Source of the DNA: Paenibacillus rhizovicinus
GTDB taxonomy: Bacteria; Bacillota; Bacilli; Paenibacillales; Paenibacillaceae
Direction: 5' to 3'
Assembly (NCBI RefSeq): GCF_010365285.1
Contig: NZ_CP048286.1
Coordinates: forward strand, 792,001-856,000
DNA: 64,000 nucleotides
Positions 45,901 to 54,870 of this stretch are shown here, piece by piece (position 1 is the first letter of the stretch; each line of letters starts with the position of its first letter). The position numbers and the translations under genes are program-made. The notes beneath the pieces are model-generated. The model was given only the letters and a program-made list of their open reading frames with translations. It was not told the DNA's origin and did no database searches.

Positions 45901-47178
45901 CTAGTTCTCCCCTCTTACCAAGCGCAAAATATCATTATACGTCACGGCCAGCATCAGCAGCATCAGCATCGCAAAGCCGATAAAATGCACCATGCTTTCG
46001 CGGTTCGGATCGACCGGACGTCCGCGGACCGCCTCCAGGCCAAGGAAGAGCAAACGGCTTCCATCGAGCGCAGGAACCGGCAGCAGGTTGAAAATCCCCA
46101 AATACAAGCTTAGTATGGCAACCCATGAAGTCAGCTGCGTAAATCCTTGTTCCGCGATTTGACTCGTGACTTGGGCCGTCCTGACCGGACCTCCGAGATC
46201 ATCAAGCTTCACGTGCAACGTGACCAAGTTCTTAAAGCCTTCGAAAATCATGATCGTCATGTTCTTCATCGCATTTCCTGCGTACTTGAACGTTTCGCCG
46301 ATTTTCGCTGGACGTGATGGCAACGCAGCTGAGATACCGAGCTTTCCTACGCCTTGATCATCCGGTTTCGGCGTGATTTTAGACGTGATTTCCTTGCCGT
46401 CGCGCACGACGGTGAACGTAAGCGGCTTGTTAACCGATTTGCTGATCAAGTCGATCATTTTCTCGGAATCCGTGCCGATCTTCACGCCGTTGACCGCATA
46501 GATGACATCGCCGATTTTAATATCGGCCTTCGAAGCCGGCATGCCGTCAACGACATCGCCGATAAGCAGACGGTCCGGGTTCTCCATCGGCACGCCGGCC
46601 ATCTGGATATATGCGAAGAATAACACGAAGGCGAGCACGAAGTTCATGATCGGCCCTGCTACGATCGCAAGCGCGCGCTGCCCGACGGTCTTGCTGCCGA
46701 ACTGGCGGTCAAGCGGAGCGATCTGCGTCTCTTTCCCTTTCGCGATCATCAGCGCCTGCGGATGAATATCGAAGGATTCGATCAAACCATCCGTATTCAG
46801 AGCAACCTTCAGGTTATTCTCGATATCGATCGTTTCCACTTCGCCGCGGACAACATTGCTCCGATCGTCCAGCCGGTCCAAGTAAATACGGGTCACTTTA
46901 CCGTCTTTTACACGAACGGCAATCGTCTGACCCGGTTGAACTTCGACCAATTCCGGATCTTCGCCGGCCATGCGGACGAATCCGCCCGCGGGTACGAGCC
47001 GAAGGGTATACCGCGTCTCGCCGCGTTTAATGGAAAACAGTTTCGGGCCAAACCCGATGGCAAACTCTCTAACCAAAATCCCGGCACGCTTCGCAAAGTA
47101 AAAGTGACCCCATTCATGTATGGTCACGATGACGAAGAAGACCATTACCACCATAAAAACGATTTGAATCGTGTGCAT
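45901..47178 (-). CDS. rseP: RIP zinc metalloprotease RseP (RasP)
   Basis: A site-2-type intramembrane protease that cuts membrane anti-sigma factors and remnant signal peptides. The 425-aa protein has HEWGH in the first transmembrane helix (residues 21-25), a PDZ domain in the middle (MPASKADIKIGDVIYAVNG, about 218-290) and the C-terminal metal-binding NLLPVPALDGSR near 365, with four hydrophobic segments in all. AGGAGG lies 9 nt before the ATG. It stands between dxr and proS as in B. subtilis (rasP). Confidence 0.95.
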   Translation of the reverse strand: MHTIQIVFMVVMVFFVIVTIHEWGHFYFAKRAGILVREFAIGFGPKLFSIKRGETRYTLRLVPAGGFVRMAGEDPELVEVQPGQTIAVRVKDGKVTRIYLDRLDDRSNVVRGEVETIDIENNLKVALNTDGLIESFDIHPQALMIAKGKETQIAPLDRQFGSKTVGQRALAIVAGPIMNFVLAFVLFFAYIQMAGVPMENPDRLLIGDVVDGMPASKADIKIGDVIYAVNGVKIGTDSEKMIDLISKSVNKPLTFTVVRDGKEITSKITPKPDDQGVGKLGISAALPSRPAKIGETFKYAGNAMKNMTIMIFEGFKNLVTLHVKLDDLGGPVRTAQVTSQIAEQGFTQLTSWVAILSLYLGIFNLLPVPALDGSRLLFLGLEAVRGRPVDPNRESMVHFIGFAMLMLLMLAVTYNDILRLVRGEN

Positions 47179-47255
47179 CGCTCTCGAGCCTCCTGTTCGT
47201 AACGGCCTGTACTTAGATTATCATTATTCTCCCGTTCGATACAAGAGAACCCAGG

Positions 47256-48398
47256 TTAGATGCCGGCAGCCGTTCTGCGTGCCCAAGCATCCACTTCCGC
47301 GATTGCAGTGACATCGGGAACCTCGACGATTTCATGCCGTTCCAGAACGGTCGCAATGATGGTTTCGATCTCGAGGAACGAAATTTCGCCCGCCAGAAAA
47401 CGAGCCACTGCCGTTTCGTTCGCCGCATTGAATACTGTCGGAGTGGATTTTCCAGCTCTTCCGCTTTCATAAGCATACCGCAGACACGGATAACGATCAA
47501 AATCCATCTCCCTGAAATGCAGGGCGGACTGCTTCGCCAAATCCAAGGAACCCGTCGGCGTTACCCGCCGCTCGGGATAGGTAAGCGCATATTGAATCGG
47601 AACCCGCATATCCGGCAAGCCAAGCTGCGCGACGATGCTATGGTCCACGAACTCTACATACGAATGAATAATGCTCTCCGGGTGAATAAGCACCTTGATT
47701 TGGTCGTAAGGCAACCCGAACAGCCAATGCGCTTCTATAACTTCCAACCCTTTGTTAGCCATGGTGGCGGAATCTATGGTCACCTTCGCTCCCATCGACC
47801 AATTCGGGTGATTGAGCGCTTCTGCAACCGTTACACCCTGCAGTTCTTCACGCTTGCGATCGCGGAACGAACCGCCGGAAGCGGTCAACGTAATCTGTTT
47901 CACATCGACGCGTCTTTCGCCGTTCAGGCATTGGAAAATCGCGGAATGCTCGCTATCCACCGGCAAAATCGAAACACCGCGGTCAACTGCCCTTTTCATT
48001 ACCAAATGTCCGGCCGTGACGAGCGTTTCCTTGTTGGCCAGCGCGATGTCTTTGCCTGCATCGATGGCTGCAAGCGTCGCAGGCAGCCCTCTGCTTCCTA
48101 CGATAGCCGTAACGACCGTATCGGCTTCCGTACCAGCGGCGACCTCAACGAGACCTTCATCTCCGTAAACCACTTTGATTCCGGCCGGCAGGAGCTGCTT
48201 CGCTTCATCTGCAAGGGTCTTGGAAGCCAAGCATACCGTCTTCGGTTTGAATGCTTTGGCTTGCTGGATCAGCAAGTCCAGGTTGCTGCCGGCGGCTAAG
48301 CCTTCAACAGCATAACGTTCCGGTTCGCGGCTCACAATATCCAGCGTTTGTGTACCAATTGAACCCGTGGAGCCAAGAATTGATATCTTCTTCAACAC
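47256..48398 (-). CDS. dxr: 1-deoxy-D-xylulose-5-phosphate reductoisomerase
   Basis: Dxr commits deoxyxylulose phosphate to the MEP isoprenoid pathway, supplying undecaprenyl units. The 380-aa protein has the NADPH-binding LGSTGSIGTQTLDIV at residues 8-22, the metal-binding VDSEHSAIFQCL, the ASGGSFRDRKREEL flexible loop and NHPNWSMGAKVTIDSATMANKG-type catalytic region (NWSMGAKVTIDSATM). The GTG at 48398 follows GGGAGG. It lies between cdsA and rseP, next to uppS, which uses the pathway's product. Confidence 0.96.
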   Translation of the reverse strand: MLKKISILGSTGSIGTQTLDIVSREPERYAVEGLAAGSNLDLLIQQAKAFKPKTVCLASKTLADEAKQLLPAGIKVVYGDEGLVEVAAGTEADTVVTAIVGSRGLPATLAAIDAGKDIALANKETLVTAGHLVMKRAVDRGVSILPVDSEHSAIFQCLNGERRVDVKQITLTASGGSFRDRKREELQGVTVAEALNHPNWSMGAKVTIDSATMANKGLEVIEAHWLFGLPYDQIKVLIHPESIIHSYVEFVDHSIVAQLGLPDMRVPIQYALTYPERRVTPTGSLDLAKQSALHFREMDFDRYPCLRYAYESGRAGKSTPTVFNAANETAVARFLAGEISFLEIETIIATVLERHEIVEVPDVTAIAEVDAWARRTAAGI

Positions 48399-48417
48399 AT
48401 ATGCCTCCCAGCATGCC

Positions 48418-49212
48418 TTACAGCGGCAGCAAATCCATCATAATGAGCAGCGGAAACACAACCAGCCAGCTGTCGCAGCGGTCAAGCACCCCGCCATGTC
48501 CGGGCATAATCGATCCCGAGTCTTTGATGCCCCGAACGCGTTTATAGGCGGATTGAATCAAATCGCCAAACTGCCCGGCAATGGCCGCGACAAGCCCGAT
48601 CATGATCGCGCGTCCGATGCTGATTACATCCGGATATATGAAAGCAAATAAGAGCGCGATGATGAGCGACAGGACGACGCCGCCCAATGAGCCCTCAATC
48701 GTCTTATTCGGACTGATCGATGGCCAAAGCTTGTTTTTGCCGATCGCTTTCCCCGTAAAGTAAGCCCCCACATCGGAAGCCCAAATCGCGAAGAATGCCA
48801 TAATCGTCGTCAACAAGCCATGGGAATCGCCGTTTCGAATTTCATACATGGCGTGAAAGCCATAACCGACGTATAGCGCGCCCAGCAGCATCAACGCCGC
48901 GCCGTCGAGCGTCACTTCGTTCTTCGTTATGACGGTCACGCTGAGCAAAATAAACATCAGTATCCATAACATATGTAAGGCAGACGGTTGATTCATGCCA
49001 AGGTCGTTCCAAGGCAGAAATAATAACAGCATCCCCGCCATGGCGATCCAAGCTAACGGATGCTTCATGGTGACGCCGTTCATACGAACGTATTCCTTCA
49101 TGCCGACGATCGTCAAGAAGAGAAGTAGTGCAAAGAAATACCATCCGCCAAGCACGGTCAAAACCACAAAGGCGGCACCTGCAATGACGCCTGAAATAAT
49201 GCGTTGTTTCAC
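48418..49212 (-). CDS. cdsA: Phosphatidate cytidylyltransferase
   Basis: CdsA makes CDP-diacylglycerol from phosphatidate and CTP. The 264-aa polytopic membrane protein has about seven hydrophobic segments and the family signature near its end, KRVRGIKDSGSIMPGHGGVL followed by DRCDS; the common form is DRFDS, so Phe is Cys here. Translation starts with GTG after a weak GGAG site. It lies between uppS and dxr in the standard order. Confidence 0.94.
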   Translation of the reverse strand: MKQRIISGVIAGAAFVVLTVLGGWYFFALLLFLTIVGMKEYVRMNGVTMKHPLAWIAMAGMLLLFLPWNDLGMNQPSALHMLWILMFILLSVTVITKNEVTLDGAALMLLGALYVGYGFHAMYEIRNGDSHGLLTTIMAFFAIWASDVGAYFTGKAIGKNKLWPSISPNKTIEGSLGGVVLSLIIALLFAFIYPDVISIGRAIMIGLVAAIAGQFGDLIQSAYKRVRGIKDSGSIMPGHGGVLDRCDSWLVVFPLLIMMDLLPL

Positions 49213-49238
49213 GCGAATGACACGCTCCAGTTCAAACG

Positions 49239-50003
49239 TTACAGTCCGCCATATCGGCGAGCTCGCCGCTGGTACTCCCGGACTGCCTCATAAAAGTGCT
49301 CATCTGAAAACTCCGGCCAATAAACATCCGTGAACCACATTTCGCTGTAGGCCAGCTGCCAGAGCATGAAATTGCTAAGCCGAAGCTCGCCGCTCGTACG
49401 AATGAGCAAATCCGGATCGGGGATACCCGCGGACAGAAGATGGCTCTCCAGATGGGAAACGTCAATCTCATCCGGAGACAGCTTTCCGTCCTTCACGTCC
49501 TGACCGATGCATCTGATTGCTTCAATCATTTCTTTACGGCTGCCGTAGTTCAGCGCGAACGTGAGAACGAGACCCGTGTTGCCGGCCGTGCGCGCGACTG
49601 CATCCTCGACGGCTCTGAGGGTATGCTCAGGCAAGCCTTCCTTGTTGCCCATCATCCGGATTTGAACATTCTTCTCCATCAAATCTTTGATTTCCATCGT
49701 AAGAAACTCTTGCGGCAGCTTCATCAAGAATTCGACTTCCGCTTTCGGACGCTTCCAATTTTCCGTCGAAAACGCGTAAAGCGTTAAATACTTAACGCCA
49801 AGGCTGTTTGCTGCCATCGTAATCCGCTTGACCGCCTTCATTCCGGAATGATGACCGGCCATTCGAGGCAAACCGCGGCTCTTTGCCCACCTGCCGTTAC
49901 CGTCCATAATGATTGCTATATGCTGCGGTATGTTATCAGTTCCAAGCATCGGCAACGGTTTTGCGGACGCTTTGCCAAACAAGGCTTTCAATCGCTGTAA
50001 CAT
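49239..50003 (-). CDS. uppS: Undecaprenyl diphosphate synthase (isoprenyl transferase)
   Basis: UppS condenses isopentenyl diphosphate onto farnesyl diphosphate to make the C55 lipid carrier for cell-wall synthesis. The 254-aa protein has the cis-prenyltransferase motif HIAIIMDGNGRWAKSRGLPR, then GVKYLTLYAFSTENWKRP, and the C-terminal PDLLIRTSGELRLSNFMLWQ with the substrate-binding Arg/Ser. The ATG at 50003 follows GGGGGGAACG; the in-frame extension to 50072 is unsupported. frr ends 71 bp upstream. Confidence 0.96.
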   Translation of the reverse strand: MLQRLKALFGKASAKPLPMLGTDNIPQHIAIIMDGNGRWAKSRGLPRMAGHHSGMKAVKRITMAANSLGVKYLTLYAFSTENWKRPKAEVEFLMKLPQEFLTMEIKDLMEKNVQIRMMGNKEGLPEHTLRAVEDAVARTAGNTGLVLTFALNYGSRKEMIEAIRCIGQDVKDGKLSPDEIDVSHLESHLLSAGIPDPDLLIRTSGELRLSNFMLWQLAYSEMWFTDVYWPEFSDEHFYEAVREYQRRARRYGGL

Positions 50004-50074
50004 GTTCGTTCCCCCCGCCGCTAGCGTCGATTTATGCAACAAACCCCACCATTCGGAGGGGCCGGTGAGCAATA

Positions 50075-50628
50075 TTAAACTTCCATGATGTCCTTCTCTT
50101 TAGCGGAGAGCACTTTCTCAACTTCAGCGATGAATTTATCCGTCGACTTCTGAATATCATCTTGATGGCGACGAGATTCGTCCTCGGAGATATCCGTTTT
50201 CTCAAGCTTTTTAATATCGTCGTTTGCATCGCGGCGGATGTTGCGGATGGCAACTTTCGCTTCTTCACCGAACTTTTTCGTCAGCTTGACGAGTTCGGAA
50301 CGACGTTCTTCCGTCAGCATCGGAATGCCAAGACGAATCGTTACGCCGTCGTTGGAGGGCGTCATGCCTAGATCGGATTTCAGAATCGCTTTCTCGATCG
50401 CGCCGAGCGAGGATTTATCCCAAGGCTGAATCAGAAGCGTGCGCGAATCCGGCGTATTCACGTTCGCCAATTGGTTGACTGGCGTCAATGCTCCGTAATA
50501 TTCAACTTGAATACGGTCCAGCAGCGCCGGAGTGGCGCGGCCTGCGCGAAGCGTCGATAAATCGCGTTTCAGTGCGGCAATGGCTTTGTCCATCCGTTCT
50601 TCGGCATTCTTCTTAATAGCTTGTGGCA

Positions 50629-50629
<1 letters not shown>
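50075..50629 (-). CDS. frr: Ribosome recycling factor
   Basis: RRF splits post-termination ribosomes together with EF-G. The 184-aa protein is full length, with [25 protein letters not shown] start ([17 protein letters not shown]), [33 protein letters not shown] and the helical end. The start is GTG whose G is the last base of the pyrH stop (TAGTG), so translation is probably coupled to pyrH. Confidence 0.97.
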
Positions 50630-51366
<737 letters not shown>

Positions 51367-51447
51367 TTACCTCCATCTTGGACCTTGTTTAAAGGCCGCA
51401 TACTTTAAAAAATGCTGCCTATCGGAATACTTTTATACACTTGAATA

Positions 51448-51480
51448 TATTTAAAAAAATGGCGGGGCGAACGCCCCGCC
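51448..51480 (-). terminator. Terminator downstream of tsf
   Basis: GGCGGGGC/GCCCCGCC with a 4-nt loop, followed on the minus strand by ATTTTTTTAAAT. Confidence 0.9.
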
Positions 51481-51497
51481 CCGCCTGTGCGTTCGGA

Positions 51498-52148
51498 TTA
51501 CAATTTAGCTTGCGACATAACTTCGGCAACGAAGTTGTCTTCTTTTTTCTCCAAGCCTTCGCCAAGCTCGTAACGAACAAAGCGACGGATCGAGATGTTC
51601 TCGCCGATCGTGCTGATTTTTTCTTTCAGCAGCGTGTGGATCGTTTTGTCCGGGTCTTTGATGAACGACTGCTCAAGCAAGCAGTATTCTTCGTAGTATT
51701 TGCTGATGCGGCCTTCAACCATTTTTTCAACGATTTTCTCCGGCTTGCCTTCGTTCAGCGCTTGTGCTTTAAGAATTTCACGCTCTTTGTCCAGCTCATC
51801 GTTAGGCACTTCTTCGCGGCTTACAAACTTAGGGTTTGCTGCAGCGATTTGCATTGCGATATCGCGAGCGAATTCGCGGAATTGTTCCGTTTTGCCTACG
51901 AAGTCTGTTTCGCAGTTGATTTCAACAAGTACGCCGATACGTCCGCCGGCGTGGATGTAAGATTCAACTGTGCCTTCCGTAGCTACACGGCCTGCTTTGT
52001 TTGCTGCAGCGGAAAGACCTTTCTCGCGAAGCAAGTCGATTGCTTTCGCGATATCGCCATTCGTTTCGTCAAGCGCTTTTTTGCAATCCAACATACCCGC
52101 GCCTGTTCTTTCACGCAATTCTTTAACTGCACTAGCACTAACTGCCAT
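51498..52148 (-). CDS. tsf: Elongation factor Ts (short form)
   Basis: EF-Ts regenerates EF-Tu-GTP. The 216-aa protein has the N-terminal UBA-like domain ([19 protein letters not shown], about 8-26) and the core [16 protein letters not shown], but it is shorter than the roughly 290-aa B. subtilis form because the core domain is reduced. The short form is also found in other lineages, and the C-terminal end ([16 protein letters not shown]) looks intact, so this is not a truncation. It follows rpsB in the same direction. Confidence 0.96.
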   Translation of the reverse strand: MAVSASAVKELRERTGAGMLDCKKALDETNGDIAKAIDLLREKGLSAAANKAGRVATEGTVESYIHAGGRIGVLVEINCETDFVGKTEQFREFARDIAMQIAAANPKFVSREEVPNDELDKEREILKAQALNEGKPEKIVEKMVEGRISKYYEEYCLLEQSFIKDPDKTIHTLLKEKISTIGENISIRRFVRYELGEGLEKKEDNFVAEVMSQAKL

Positions 52149-52291
52149 CGTTCGTGACCTCCTGAAATGGTTAAGTATACAAACCTTTACTCCAACGTGA
52201 AACTATTGCCGCCATCATTCGACGCTGCAACGCATTTCATCCCGAAGAAATACAAGCATAAGCATAAATCGAATCTTATACGTCTTGTATT

Positions 52292-52338
52292 TTAAAAAAA
52301 GGGCGGTGAGAGAGGTTTACACCTTCTGACCACCCTTT
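52292..52338 (-). terminator. Terminator between rpsB and tsf
   Basis: AAAGGGTGGT pairs, with one mismatch, with ACCGCCCTTT, with further AGA/TCT and GGT/ACC pairing inside. TTTTTTAAAAT follows on the minus strand. It may let only part of the transcripts reach tsf. Confidence 0.8.
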
Positions 52339-52360
52339 CCTGTTGGTTCGTCAATCAATA

Positions 52361-53059
52361 TTAAGCAGTTGTTTGCTCGCCTTGGCGCGATTCAACGATT
52401 GCATCGGCCATTTTCGCCGTCAGCAATTTAACTGCGCGGATTGCATCATCGTTACCTGGGATAACGTAGTCGATTTCGTCCGGATCGCAGTTCGTATCAA
52501 CGATACCTACGATTGGGATACCAAGTTTGCGTGCTTCAGCAACCGCAATGCGCTCTTTGCGCGGGTCGATGATGAACAATGCGCTTGGCAGACCTTTCAT
52601 GCCTTTGATGCCGCCGAGGAATTTCTCGAGGCGATCTTTCTCTTTACGGAGAATGATAACTTCTTTCTTAGGAAGCACGTTGAAAGTACCGTCTTCTTCC
52701 CATTTCTCGATCGTTTTCAGGCGATCGATACGTTTTTGGATCGTGGAGAAGTTAGTCAGCGTACCGCCGAGCCAACGTTGGTTGATGTAGAAGTTGCCGC
52801 AACGTTCTGCTTCTTCTTTCACCGAATCTTGTGCTTGTTTTTTCGTGCCTACGAAGAGAATTGTGCCACCTTCTTCGCCGATCGAACGAACGAAGTTGTA
52901 AGCCTCTTCGACTTTCTTAACTGTTTTCTGCAAGTCAATAATGTAAATCCCGTTACGTTCTGTGAAGATATAACGATCCATCTTAGGGTTCCAACGACGC
53001 GTCTGGTGACCGAAGTGTACCCCAGCTTCTAGAAGCTGTTTCATGGAAATTACCGCCAT
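52361..53059 (-). CDS. rpsB: 30S ribosomal protein uS2
   Basis: The 232-aa S2 protein is full length, with [22 protein letters not shown] at its start (here given in part), [13 protein letters not shown] and [27 protein letters not shown] motifs near its end. AGGAGGTG lies upstream of the ATG. It has its own promoter and a strong leader hairpin, separating it from the motility operon that ends just upstream. Confidence 0.97.
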   Translation of the reverse strand: MAVISMKQLLEAGVHFGHQTRRWNPKMDRYIFTERNGIYIIDLQKTVKKVEEAYNFVRSIGEEGGTILFVGTKKQAQDSVKEEAERCGNFYINQRWLGGTLTNFSTIQKRIDRLKTIEKWEEDGTFNVLPKKEVIILRKEKDRLEKFLGGIKGMKGLPSALFIIDPRKERIAVAEARKLGIPIVGIVDTNCDPDEIDYVIPGNDDAIRAVKLLTAKMADAIVESRQGEQTTA

Positions 53060-53113
53060 CTCTTCAACACCTCCTGTTAAATGGTTTTTTGTTTACCTCC
53101 GCCAATCGCATTT

Positions 53114-53153
53114 TTCGTCATCACTTCGACCGGGTCGAAGCACCAATGACGAA
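53114..53153 (-). promoter_or_regulatory. Stable leader hairpin of rpsB
   Basis: TTCGTCAT/ATGACGAA (53146-53153 with 53114-53121) encloses CTTCGACC/GGTCGAAG (53133-53140 with 53124-53131). The RNA lies 55-95 nt before the rpsB start. An S2 autoregulatory site is plausible because S2 represses its own operon in other bacteria. Confidence 0.5.
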
Positions 53154-53186
53154 ATTAATCGGCGTGTGTTTTTAACACCGTCAATT

Positions 53187-53216
53187 ACTATACCACATCT
53201 ATATGCGGCCATGCAA
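53187..53216 (-). promoter_or_regulatory. Putative promoter of rpsB
   Basis: On the minus strand TTGCAT (53211-53216), 18 bp, then TATAGT (53187-53192) with TGG just before the -10. Confidence 0.6.
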
Positions 53217-53257
53217 CCGCAATTGACTGCTTTCATGACTTCATTTTCAAAGTGACA

Positions 53258-53839
53258 TTATTCCTTGTTAGCCGCTATTTCCTTTTGTGCTGCAGATGGA
53301 TCAAGCGGCTTGCTCATAATGATACCGCGCACCTCCTGCAAACTCAATTTCCCCTGGAAAGCAAAATAGCCCGCGCGTATGATCCGCTTACGCATCAGGT
53401 CTATAAACGCCTTCTTGTCCGTAATAATACCGCGTTCAGCAAGCAAATCCGCCGTTTCTGTGACGTTTGCGTTCGGTGGAATGCGCACGATTACACGCGA
53501 CGGTTTCACTTCCGCCGCCTTGTCGGCTGTGCTGACTTTGTCGACTTCAGCTTCTGGCTTCGCCGCTGGTTTCGCGGAAGATGGTTTAGTCGAAGGTTCG
53601 TCACTCTTCTTCTCCTGTTCATCGGACGGGTCGACTGTATCCGCTGCCTTCTTCTGTTCGGCTTGCAACCGTTCGCGTTCATCGCTCACAGCCTTATCGA
53701 GTTCAGCCTGCGAATACGTCTTTACTTCGGCACCGCTCAGCGCATCCGCTTGTTTTTCGCCTACCAGCATCAACTGCAGCAAAGCCGCTCCGACTATGAT
53801 GCCCACGCCAAGTCCGAAGAGAAATATCCGTCTATTCAT
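53258..53839 (-). CDS. Membrane-anchored protein with MltG/YceG-like LysM-type domain, no catalytic part
   Basis: This 193-aa protein (ATG at 53839, GGAGG upstream) has an N-terminal transmembrane helix (RRIFLFGLGVGIIVGAALLQ, 3-22), a charged region with Pro/Lys/Ala-rich linker (about 75-120) and a C-terminal domain. That domain reads IPPNANVTETADLLAERGI...AGYFAFQGKLSLQEVRGIIM, which resembles the small LysM-like domain in front of MltG transglycosylases. The MltG catalytic domain itself is absent. It is the last gene of the motility operon and overlaps the gene upstream by 8 bp. The function is unknown; a peptidoglycan-binding membrane protein is an inference. Confidence 0.75.
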   Translation of the reverse strand: MNRRIFLFGLGVGIIVGAALLQLMLVGEKQADALSGAEVKTYSQAELDKAVSDERERLQAEQKKAADTVDPSDEQEKKSDEPSTKPSSAKPAAKPEAEVDKVSTADKAAEVKPSRVIVRIPPNANVTETADLLAERGIITDKKAFIDLMRKRIIRAGYFAFQGKLSLQEVRGIIMSKPLDPSAAQKEIAANKE

Positions 53840-54437
53840 GGCGGACCGCCTCCTCCTGCTTCGACAACTGAAGAATGAGCTGAACCTCTCCCTTGTTGCG
53901 GCCAAGTTTCTTGGCGATCATGTCGATGGATTTGCCGGCTTGGTACATGTCGAACAATTCTGCATACCGACTGCGGATAGATGGCGTTAAGGGCACGGAA
54001 GCTTCAGTCGTTTCCGCTGTTTCCGCGGCTTCTTCAAGAGCAGCCGCTGATCGTTCCATCGTTTGAGGCGATGGTGCCATTCCTGTTAAAGATACGGGAG
54101 GATTGGCCATGACAGCCTCCGAAGAGACGTGTGCAGCCTTGCTCGACAGCTCTGCCAACTTCTGCTCCATATCGCCGATGCGCAACTCTAACTGCTTAAC
54201 GCGTTCGTCCCTTTTCATCGTTTGCGCTTGTAGGTCTTCGCTGGATTTGCTTACTAGACTAGCGATTTCCTGATTGTCTGCTTCCATGTTCTCCATGAAT
54301 TGTTCCAATGCGGTTTCCATGTTGCGCACCGTCTGATTCTCGTTGCTCGGACTGCCTTTTACGGCCCGCCTCGGAAGCACGACCGCAGAAACGACCACGA
54401 TTCCTCCGACGAGCATAATGGTCTGCCACGGTTCCAT
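53832..54437 (-). CDS. Membrane-anchored coiled-coil protein, SwrB-like by position
   Basis: The 201-aa protein has an N-terminal transmembrane helix (TIMLVGGIVVVSAVVLP, 6-22), a coiled coil (about 35-95, rich in Glu/Gln/Lys), an Ala/Thr/Glu-rich linker and a C-terminal helix-turn-helix-like end (DMYQAGKSIDMIAKKLGRNK). This is the layout of B. subtilis SwrB (YlxL), encoded just after sigD, which promotes flagellar assembly. Sequence identity cannot be judged here, so I do not assign the name. AGGTGAATG precedes the ATG. Confidence 0.75.
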   Translation of the reverse strand: MEPWQTIMLVGGIVVVSAVVLPRRAVKGSPSNENQTVRNMETALEQFMENMEADNQEIASLVSKSSEDLQAQTMKRDERVKQLELRIGDMEQKLAELSSKAAHVSSEAVMANPPVSLTGMAPSPQTMERSAAALEEAAETAETTEASVPLTPSIRSRYAELFDMYQAGKSIDMIAKKLGRNKGEVQLILQLSKQEEAVRHE

Positions 54438-54472
54438 TTCACATTCACCTGCAATTATGTTTAAAATCGTTC

Positions 54473-54805
54473 TCAGAACGAAAAATCAATATGTTTTCCT
54501 TTAAACGGATGAGCGGCCTGTCCTGAATCTGCCTGTTGCTCCGACGAAATATCCTCTTGTCCTTCCTTCTTCCGCTTACGCTTGGAGGAAGCACTCGAAT
54601 CCTTATTGCGGTTGGACGTGATGCCATGATTTCCGCTTTGCTCTACGGCGGTATTTCGCGTGCGCAGCTGCTCCGATTGTTTCATCGTATCTTGCTCCAG
54701 CATGGATTGCTCGGTCAACGCACGGTGGTTCAGTCGACTTTGCTGTCCTCCGCTCTCCGGAGTTCTCGGAATTGAGATTTGAAAATCAATCGGTTTATAG
54801 GGCAT
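54473..54805 (-). CDS. Small hydrophilic protein of unknown function in the sigD operon
   Basis: From the ATG at 54805 (110 aa; AAGGGAGGGAT upstream) the protein starts PYKPIDFQISIPRTPESGG and is otherwise low in hydrophobic residues, with a Lys/Arg cluster (SSKRKRKKE) and a Ser/Gln/Glu-rich C-terminal half. No membrane segment or known domain is seen. It is followed by the SwrB-like gene. I recognise no family; conservation of its N-terminal 15-20 residues would be the thing to look for. Confidence 0.7.
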   Translation of the reverse strand: MPYKPIDFQISIPRTPESGGQQSRLNHRALTEQSMLEQDTMKQSEQLRTRNTAVEQSGNHGITSNRNKDSSASSKRKRKKEGQEDISSEQQADSGQAAHPFKGKHIDFSF

Positions 54806-54870
54806 CGACAATCCCTCCCTTGTAATCGGCAGCTCCAAGCAGATTACTCGTTACTCGTGACCAGGTATCG

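Noticed and set aside
45895..47255. T-box leader for proS
   Set aside because: rseP ends 6 bp upstream of proS, leaving no room, and no T-box sequence is visible.
50044..50061. Terminator between frr and uppS
   Set aside because: CCCCTCC/GGTGGGG contains a mismatch and is followed only by TTTGTTGC; read-through into uppS is expected from the operon layout.
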